A stretch of DNA of 5,137 bases from AWTP1-13 sp035258605. GTDB lineage: Bacteria; Pseudomonadota; Alphaproteobacteria; Rhizobiales; Hyphomicrobiaceae. Below the pieces are notes generated by a model, which was not told the DNA's origin, made no database searches, and saw only the letters and a list, made by a program, of their open reading frames with translations. Of the stretch, positions 1 through 5,137 are shown piece by piece. How positions within the stretch are numbered: position 1 is the first letter of the stretch; the number at the start of each line of letters is the position of its first letter. The stretch spans positions 1-5,137 of the forward strand of contig DATFXD010000272.1 in NCBI GenBank assembly GCA_035258605.1, read 5' to 3'. Position numbers and translations under genes: made by a program.

Positions 1-19
1 CCGTTGCCCGTCGTCTCAT

Positions 20-24
20 GGGAG
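20..24 (+). promoter_or_regulatory. Ribosome binding site for the membrane protein gene
   Basis: GGGAG lies 7 nt before the ATG at 32. This spacing selects the ATG over the TTG codon at 29-31. Confidence 0.7.
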
Positions 25-31
25 CACCTTG

Positions 32-445
32 ATGTCGCTCAGAGCCCTGCCGTGGATCGCTATCCCGCTGATCCTCTACAACGTCCTCGTGATGTTCTCG
101 AACGGCGATGCGGACACCTTCTTTCACGTTCCCATGCTGACGATCTCGATGATCAAGGGAGCGCAGTGGTCGTTTTCGAGGGGCGATCTCATCATCCTCA
201 TCACCATGCTGTGCCTGTTCGTGGAGCTGGTGAAATCGACCTATACCTCGACCGCCTCGCTGGTCGATCATGGCCTCTCGATGTTGGTCTTCATCGCCGG
301 CCTGGTCGAGTTCCTGGTGGTCAACGCCGCCGCCACCTCCCCCTTCTTCTTCATTGTGATGGGCGCGCTGATCGACGTCATCGCCGGCTTTACGATTGGC
401 ATCCGGGTGGCGCGGCGCGATCTCTCGATCGGGGCCGACGCTTAA
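32..445 (+). CDS. Small four-helix integral membrane protein, function unknown
   Basis: The 137-residue product is very hydrophobic. I see four likely transmembrane helices at about residues 6-22, 52-67, 83-98 and 104-123. Positive charges sit at both ends (Arg4; Arg125, Arg128, Arg129), which favours both termini in the cytoplasm. The loop between helices 1 and 2 (about 23-51) contains a His-Val-Pro segment and a Trp46-Ser-Phe stretch before Gly-Asp, and could lie at the membrane face. I chose the ATG at 32 over the TTG just before it because GGGAG at 20-24 sits 7 nt upstream. The sequence resembles short conserved hypothetical membrane proteins I associate with Alphaproteobacteria, but I cannot assign a function. 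It converges on phaR with a 35-nt gap, so it is probably not in the PHB operon. The coding call is firm and the role is unknown. Confidence 0.85.
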   Translation: MSLRALPWIAIPLILYNVLVMFSNGDADTFFHVPMLTISMIKGAQWSFSRGDLIILITMLCLFVELVKSTYTSTASLVDHGLSMLVFIAGLVEFLVVNAAATSPFFFIVMGALIDVIAGFTIGIRVARRDLSIGADA

Positions 446-480
446 AATAACCTCGCCCTGGCAGGCAACCGTGGCGACCC

Positions 481-1140
481 TCAGCCGCGGTCGCGCGAGA
501 GCTTTTCGATCTTGGCCTCGATTTCGGCCAGCTGCGATTTGAGCTCGGCGATCTCATCGGGCTTGGCGGCCTTGCCCGCCTCCTTGCCGGCCTCGGCGTC
601 GGACTTGCCCGCGGCGGTCTGACCGGCGGCCTTGAACGGGGAAAACATCGCCATCGCCTGCTCGAACATGGCAAGGTTCTTGCGCGCCTGCTCCTGGTAG
701 GCCTCGAACGCCCCGGCTGGCGTGAACGCGCCGGCGAAGGTCTTGCGGAACCGCTCCTGCTCCTTGGTCAAGGTATCGAGGCTGATCTGCAGGTAGCTCG
801 GGACCAGACGTTCGATGCTGTCGCCGTAAAAGCGGATCAGCTGACGCAGGAAAGGGATCGGCAGCAGGGTCTGCGTGCCCATGCGGCTTTCCTGCTCGAC
901 GATGATCTGGGTCAATACCGAATGGGTCAGGTCGTCTCCGGTCTTGGCATCGAAGACCACAAAATCGCGTTCGGATTTCACCATCGCCGCCAAGTCATCG
1001 AGCGTCACGTAGGTGCTGGTCTCGGTGTTGTAGAGCCGGCGATTGGCGTACTTCTTGATAACGACAGGCTCTTTCTTGTCGCTTGGCGGGTCCGATTTGT
1101 TGAGCATGACCTTCGCTTTATGGCTTGACGGGCTGGCCAT
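481..1140 (-). CDS. phaR: PhaR, polyhydroxyalkanoate synthesis repressor
   Basis: The 219-residue product is a PHB-responsive DNA-binding repressor. In characterised members it binds both DNA and PHB granules, and polymer accumulation releases it from phasin and pha promoters. Residues about 25-90 match the PhaR DNA-binding domain, with the hallmark KKYANRRLYNT at 29-39, then TYVTLDDL and VVFDAKTGDDLT. Residues about 90-135 match the PHB accumulation regulatory domain (LLPIPFLRQLIRFYGDS near 92-108). Residues 145-170 form an amphipathic phasin-like segment, a candidate granule contact. A Lys/Ala/Glu linker follows, then a short coiled coil at about 195-216. The gene diverges from phaA across 216 nt, so autoregulation and joint control are plausible. 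The start is uncertain: the ATG at 1140 has no visible Shine-Dalgarno. The in-frame ATG at 1107 has GAAGG only 2 nt upstream but would give an N-terminus closer to the usual family length. Confidence 0.95.
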   Translation of the reverse strand: MASPSSHKAKVMLNKSDPPSDKKEPVVIKKYANRRLYNTETSTYVTLDDLAAMVKSERDFVVFDAKTGDDLTHSVLTQIIVEQESRMGTQTLLPIPFLRQLIRFYGDSIERLVPSYLQISLDTLTKEQERFRKTFAGAFTPAGAFEAYQEQARKNLAMFEQAMAMFSPFKAAGQTAAGKSDAEAGKEAGKAAKPDEIAELKSQLAEIEAKIEKLSRDRG

Positions 1141-1158
1141 TTTGCAGTGCGTACGCTA

Positions 1159-1193
1159 CCACGACGCTGCACCGCAAACCAGTCCCGTCGTGG
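1159..1193. repeat. 8-bp inverted repeat enclosing an operator-like site
   Basis: CCACGACG at 1159-1166 is perfectly complementary to CGTCGTGG at 1186-1193, with 19 nt between the arms. The intervening DNA begins with the TGC/GCA element at 1167-1177. If transcribed leftward as phaR leader RNA it would form a GC-rich hairpin whose base is 18 nt before the phaR ATG. As DNA it could be a bipartite operator. The repeat is directly visible; its role is inferred. Confidence 0.55.
1167..1177. promoter_or_regulatory. Candidate PhaR operator, near-consensus
   Basis: CTGCACCGCAA fits the pattern CTGC-N3-GCAG, which I recall being reported for Rhodobacter sphaeroides PhaR, with one mismatch at the last base. 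It lies 27 nt upstream of the phaR start codon, suited to autoregulation. The assignment rests on motif resemblance and location only. Confidence 0.4.
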
Positions 1194-1231
1194 CCAAGGG
1201 TTGCGGCGCGGTGAAGATCAACGACGCCGTG

Positions 1232-1243
1232 TTGCAGGTGCAA
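1232..1243. promoter_or_regulatory. Candidate PhaR operator, perfect dyad
   Basis: TTGCA-GG-TGCAA is a perfect inverted repeat with 5-bp arms, equivalently TTGC-N4-GCAA. TGC-rich dyads are the known kind of PhaR target, and the site lies between phaR and phaA. Its left half coincides with the -35 element of the candidate phaA promoter, so a bound protein would block polymerase. No binding evidence is available from sequence alone. Confidence 0.5.
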
Positions 1244-1260
1244 ACTGAGACCTGTATCGT
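1232..1260 (+). promoter_or_regulatory. Candidate phaA promoter
   Basis: TTGCAG at 1232-1237 and TATCGT at 1255-1260 are separated by 17 nt, the ideal sigma-70 spacing. The matches are modest (TTG kept in the -35; TAT and final T kept in the -10). Transcription would begin near 1267, leaving a leader of about 90 nt before phaA. This is a weak match in GC-rich DNA. Confidence 0.3.
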
Positions 1261-1346
1261 CGCCCATAAACCCATTCTTGTCGCCGTGTTGTCGAACCAA
1301 GCCGCGCGCGCCGTGAAGCCCACTGTCCGCAACGCCCCCTCGCTTT

Positions 1347-1350
1347 GGAG
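1347..1350 (+). promoter_or_regulatory. Ribosome binding site for phaA
   Basis: GGAG is 6 nt before the ATG at 1357 and only 3 nt before the adjacent in-frame ATG at 1354. The spacing favours 1357. Confidence 0.7.
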
Positions 1351-1356
1351 CATATG

Positions 1357-2544
<1,188 letters not shown>

Positions 2545-2611
2545 GCCCGACGCTTCGGCGGCCGCACCGGGCGCGCCACCAGCACCCGGCATCGGCGCGC
2601 TTTAACTTTTT

Positions 2612-2647
2612 CCTCGGCCGGATTTCATTCGGCCGAGGTTTTCTTTT
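2612..2647 (+). terminator. Intrinsic terminator between phaA and phaB
   Basis: A perfect 9-bp stem (CCTCGGCCG at 2612-2620 with CGGCCGAGG at 2630-2638) has a 9-nt loop and is followed at once by TTTTCTTTT. This is a textbook rho-independent terminator on the + strand. The other strand shows no U-run after the stem, so it acts in one direction. It lies 68 nt after the phaA stop and 42 nt before the phaB start. Confidence 0.88.
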
Positions 2648-2676
2648 ATCCTGCCCCGGTTGGACGCCAAGCTGAT

Positions 2677-2681
2677 GGGAG
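2677..2681 (+). promoter_or_regulatory. Ribosome binding site for phaB
   Basis: GGGAG sits 8 nt before the ATG at 2690. The upstream in-frame ATG at 2675 overlaps this element and so cannot use it, which settles the start at 2690. Confidence 0.75.
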
Positions 2682-2689
2682 AACGCTCA

Positions 2690-3415
2690 ATGGGTCGGGT
2701 GGCAGTGGTCACGGGAGGTACCCGGGGCATTGGGCAGGCAATTTCGGTGGCCCTGAAGCGCAAGGGCTTCCGGGTGGCCGCCAACTACGCCGGCAACGAC
2801 ACCGCGGCGCGCCAATTTCAGGCCGAGACCGGCATACCGATCTATAAGTGGGATGTCGCCGAGTACGCCGCCTGCGAGGCCGGCGTGACGCGCATCAGCC
2901 ATGACCTCGGCCCGATCGACGTGCTCGTCAACAATGCCGGCATCACCCGCGACGGCGTGCTGCATCGCATGAGCAAAGACAACTGGGATGCGGTGCTGCG
3001 CACCAACCTCGACTCGGCCTTCAATATGACCCGGTTGGTGATCGAAGGCATGCGCGCGCGCGGCTTCGGCCGGGTCATCAACATTTCCTCGATCAACGGT
3101 CGCAAGGGCCAGGCGGGACAGGCCAACTATTCGGCGGCCAAGGCCGGGCTGCTCGGCTTCAGCAAGGCCGTGGCGCAGGAGAACGCTGCGCGCGGCGTGA
3201 CCGTCAACGTCATCGCTCCGGGCTATATTGGCACCGAAATGGTGCAGGCGGTTCCCAAGGAGATCCTCGACACCAAGATCTTGCCGCTGATCCCGGTCGG
3301 CAGGCTTGGCAGCGTGGAGGAAATCGCGCGCTGCGTCACCTTCCTGGCGGCCGACGAAGCCGCCTTCATCACCGGCGCCTGCCTGGATGCCAATGGCGGC
3401 CAGTACATGGCCTGA
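2690..3415 (+). CDS. phaB: Acetoacetyl-CoA reductase PhaB (SDR family)
   Basis: The 241-residue classical short-chain dehydrogenase/reductase (EC 1.1.1.36) reduces acetoacetyl-CoA to (R)-3-hydroxybutyryl-CoA, the substrate of PHB synthase. The Rossmann motif TGGTRGIG is at 8-15 and NNAG at 81-84. The catalytic tetrad is Asn106, Ser134 (NISSINGRKG), Tyr147 and Lys151 (YSAAK). The PGYIGTEMV segment near 177-185 and the final NGGQYM match PhaB proteins such as that of Cupriavidus necator, which is 246 residues. The end of the second strand (about 29-33) has no acidic residue of the kind that favours NADH, consistent with NADPH use but not proof. FabG is the main alternative. The neighbouring phaA, and motifs shared with PhaB (ITRD, NGRKGQ-GQ-NYS), favour PhaB. 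It may be transcribed by readthrough of the upstream terminator or from an unseen promoter. Confidence 0.95.
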   Translation: MGRVAVVTGGTRGIGQAISVALKRKGFRVAANYAGNDTAARQFQAETGIPIYKWDVAEYAACEAGVTRISHDLGPIDVLVNNAGITRDGVLHRMSKDNWDAVLRTNLDSAFNMTRLVIEGMRARGFGRVINISSINGRKGQAGQANYSAAKAGLLGFSKAVAQENAARGVTVNVIAPGYIGTEMVQAVPKEILDTKILPLIPVGRLGSVEEIARCVTFLAADEAAFITGACLDANGGQYMA

Positions 3416-3499
3416 GGCGTTGCCCCGCGGTCGAGCGGCCATCGCATGCGTGACGGGGCGCGAGCCGCGCGCCCGCGCCGGTGGTTGCGCGCCCAGCCG
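3416..3499. other. Convergent gap between phaB and the NYN gene
   Basis: This 84-nt gap separates the stop codons of two convergent genes. It contains one all-GC inverted repeat, GGGCGCG at 3456-3462 and CGCGCCC at 3468-3474 with a 5-nt loop. No T-run follows on either strand, so it is not a clear intrinsic terminator. Confidence 0.5.
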
Positions 3500-5137
3500 T
3501 TAGCCGCGCACGCGGTTGCGAACGAAGCGGGGAAACTCATCGCCCGGCGCGGCCTCGTCTTTGCCCGCCGCCGGCGCCGCGGCCACCGTCTCCGCCGTGG
3601 CGGCCTCCGTGCTGGGGTCCGCGCCGGCGCCGTCGCTCGCCCACCAGCGACCGCCGGCGGAGGCCGCAGCCGGCGCCGGCGATGGCGTCGGCAGGCTGAT
3701 CGGCGGTGACCCCTGGCGGCTGCTCGCCGCCGGCGTCGATGCGGTTTGGCTGCCGCGTGCCGCCGTCGCGCGCGCGGCAGGGGCCGCCTGCGCCGCCGGT
3801 TGCGCGATGTTACCACCGGCGAACCAGGCATCGATCAGATCGAGTTCGTCAGCGGACAGATTAAGGCCTTGACCGCGGCAGCGTGCCACCACGAAGTTGC
3901 GGAAGCGCCCGGCAAACAGGTTGGGCGATGCGCCCTGTTCGAACCACGGATCGGCTTCGCTTACGACCTCCAAAATGAAGCGCACGTCGTCCCGGCGCAC
4001 CTCCAGGCCGCGCTCGTGGGCGCGTTGCGTGATGTTGGCCAAAGTCTGGGCGCCGATCAGATCATTCTCGTTGATCTCCTCGGCCATCAGCTCAAACAGC
4101 AAGCGGTATTCGTGCGGTGCCAAGGTCGGCGCCTGGCAGGCGTCCTGGATCCGGGCGATCGATTGCTGGATCGCCGCCGAGGCGGGCGTGGCGGCGGCCG
4201 GGGCCTCCTGCGGCGGCGCCGCGGGGCGGGCGGGTGCGGTCGCCGCCGGGTTCGCGATCAGGGCTTGCGGCTCGGTTGCCCCCGAGCCGGCCGCGAACCG
4301 CGCCGTGCCCGCCGGCAGCTCGCGCGCCTTGGCCGCGGCTTGCCCGTGGCGCTTGGCGTCGAGCACCATATAGGGCGGCTCGTCGGTCAAGGTGATGTCG
4401 GGGGGCAGCGCCTGGCGCAACAGCTCGCGGAAGGAGCCGGCGCCGGCCCAGCCGGTGGCGATGGTCTTGTCGTGACCGAGCACGCGCACGGCGCGGTCGG
4501 CCAGCGCCTCGAGCAGCACCGGTGCCGGCGAGCCACGGACGTCGGCGATGATCTCGGCAACGATGGCGCGCCGTATGGCATCGATCTTGGCGCTCGGCGC
4601 GGGCGGGCCCGACGTGCCATCGGCGTCATCGTCGGCGGGCACCTCGCCGTTGAGAATGAGCGCGATCAGGTCGGATTCACGCACCTCTCCGTCGCTGATC
4701 GCCGTATAGGGCGCCGCGGTGTGGTCGTTGGCGTAGATCACGGTGCGCCGCGCGTGCGCCCGTAGCCGGTGCAAGACCGGCGTGAAATCGGCGTCACCGG
4801 ACAGGATGATGAATTCGTCGAAGTAGGTCTCGTGCGTGAGGTAGTCGCGCACGTCCATCACCATGCGGATATCGGACGAGTTCTTGAGTTGCGCCGTCAG
4901 CGGCGGGCAGTCGACGACTTCAAAGCCTGCGCGCAGGAAATGGTGGCGTACGAACGGAAAGGAATTCATGTCGGTGGAGTTGTCGTGCGCGTTGCGCCGC
5001 GGCACCGGATTGCCGTAGCAGCGGTTCATGACGATGCGTCGGCGGTCCTCGGTGAAGGCATCGTTGGTGCCGGTGATCAGGCGTCCGCTTTCGATTTCGC
5101 GCAGCCACAGATGCGCGTCCCGGGCAAAGCGCTTGGC
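3500..5137 (-). CDS. NYN-domain (LabA/DUF88-like) putative ribonuclease with OST-HTH-like domain, 5' end off window
   Basis: The frame is open to the right edge, so the true start lies outside; 545 residues are visible, numbered here from the edge. Residues 1 to about 166 are most of a NYN (PIN-like) domain of the LabA/limkain-b1 type. Asp89 in SSDIRMVMD, Asp95, and Asp115 and Asp117 in LSGDADFTPVL are the expected metal-binding acidic residues. The first strand and its Asp are missing off-window. Residues about 184-260 resemble an OST-HTH/LOTUS winged-helix domain, a usual NYN partner thought to bind RNA. An Ala/Pro linker (296-321) leads to a second helical domain (321-444) that I do not recognise. 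An Ala/Pro/Ser-rich disordered tail (446-532) ends in a basic segment (533-545). An RNA-processing or decay role is inferred. It converges on phaB, so a link to PHB is not implied. The internal ATG at 5029 falls within the NYN domain and is unlikely to be the start. Confidence 0.85.
   Translation of the reverse strand, partial: AKRFARDAHLWLREIESGRLITGTNDAFTEDRRRIVMNRCYGNPVPRRNAHDNSTDMNSFPFVRHHFLRAGFEVVDCPPLTAQLKNSSDIRMVMDVRDYLTHETYFDEFIILSGDADFTPVLHRLRAHARRTVIYANDHTAAPYTAISDGEVRESDLIALILNGEVPADDDADGTSGPPAPSAKIDAIRRAIVAEIIADVRGSPAPVLLEALADRAVRVLGHDKTIATGWAGAGSFRELLRQALPPDITLTDEPPYMVLDAKRHGQAAAKARELPAGTARFAAGSGATEPQALIANPAATAPARPAAPPQEAPAAATPASAAIQQSIARIQDACQAPTLAPHEYRLLFELMAEEINENDLIGAQTLANITQRAHERGLEVRRDDVRFILEVVSEADPWFEQGASPNLFAGRFRNFVVARCRGQGLNLSADELDLIDAWFAGGNIAQPAAQAAPAARATAARGSQTASTPAASSRQGSPPISLPTPSPAPAAASAGGRWWASDGAGADPSTEAATAETVAAAPAAGKDEAAPGDEFPRFVRNRVRG

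Larger units (their letters stand above)
1141..1356. promoter_or_regulatory. Divergent phaR-phaA control region
   Basis: This 216-nt non-coding gap separates the phaR and phaA start codons and must carry signals for both. It is enriched in TGC/GCA elements: a perfect dyad at 1232-1243, a near-consensus site at 1167-1177, and a half-matching TTGC-N3-GC at 1142-1150 beside the phaR start. It also holds an 8-bp inverted repeat (1159-1166 with 1186-1193) and a 10-bp direct repeat (1225-1234 and 1282-1291). Only one promoter-like pair was found, for phaA. I could not pick out a convincing phaR promoter. Confidence 0.75.

Noticed and set aside
1149..1156. GCGTACGC palindrome upstream of phaR as an operator
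   Set aside because: It is only 8 bp, symmetry stops immediately outside it, and it lacks the TGC/GCA spacing of the other candidate sites.
2687..3442. A 251-codon minus-strand frame over phaB
   Set aside because: It is antisense to a complete SDR reductase and its translation shows no family features.
3456..3474. All-GC stem between convergent phaB and the NYN gene as a bidirectional terminator
   Set aside because: The 7-bp arms are perfect but no T-run follows on either strand, and such stems arise easily in DNA of this composition.
3746..4765. A 339-codon open frame on the plus strand opposite the NYN gene
   Set aside because: Its product is Arg/Gly-rich and without motifs, while the minus strand carries the SGDADF and SSDIRMVMD motifs. 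It is a shadow frame.
3500..5137. NYN gene as part of a defence system or toxin-antitoxin pair
   Set aside because: No antitoxin-sized partner, other defence gene or mobile element is visible. NYN proteins of this kind are also common chromosomal genes, and what lies to the right is unknown.

Overview
The window is about 5.1 kb of GC-rich bacterial DNA. It carries a polyhydroxybutyrate (PHB) locus whose layout points to an alphaproteobacterium: a phaR-type repressor (aniA in rhizobia) divergent from phaA and phaB. The proteins look alphaproteobacterial, and Rhodospirillales or a relative is a reasonable guess, but no rRNA or other phylogenetic marker is present to fix this.

Layout, left to right. 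(1) 32-445 (+) encodes a four-helix membrane protein of unknown function. (2) 481-1140 (-), convergent with it, encodes PhaR. (3) 1141-1356 is a shared divergent regulatory region. It contains TGC/GCA dyads that fit PhaR operators, one overlapping a candidate phaA promoter, plus an 8-bp inverted repeat framing a second operator-like site. (4) 1357-2544 (+) encodes PhaA, the acetyl-CoA acetyltransferase. (5) 2545-2689 is a gap with a strong intrinsic terminator. (6) 2690-3415 (+) encodes PhaB, the acetoacetyl-CoA reductase. (7) 3500 to the right edge (-), convergent with phaB, encodes the 5'-truncated visible part of a NYN (LabA/DUF88-type) ribonuclease-like protein. It is followed by an OST-HTH/LOTUS-like domain, an unrecognised helical domain and a long Ala/Pro-rich tail.

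PhaA condenses two acetyl-CoA to acetoacetyl-CoA. PhaB reduces this to (R)-3-hydroxybutyryl-CoA, the monomer for PHB synthase. PhaR is expected to sense the polymer and control phasin and other pha genes. The synthase gene phaC is not in the window. The terminator between phaA and phaB means they may not form a simple co-transcribed pair.

Most of the window is ordinary core metabolism. The parts worth a second look are the NYN multidomain protein, the structured phaR-phaA intergenic region, and the phaA-phaB terminator. I saw no tRNA, rRNA, CRISPR array, insertion sequence or clear sign of horizontal transfer.
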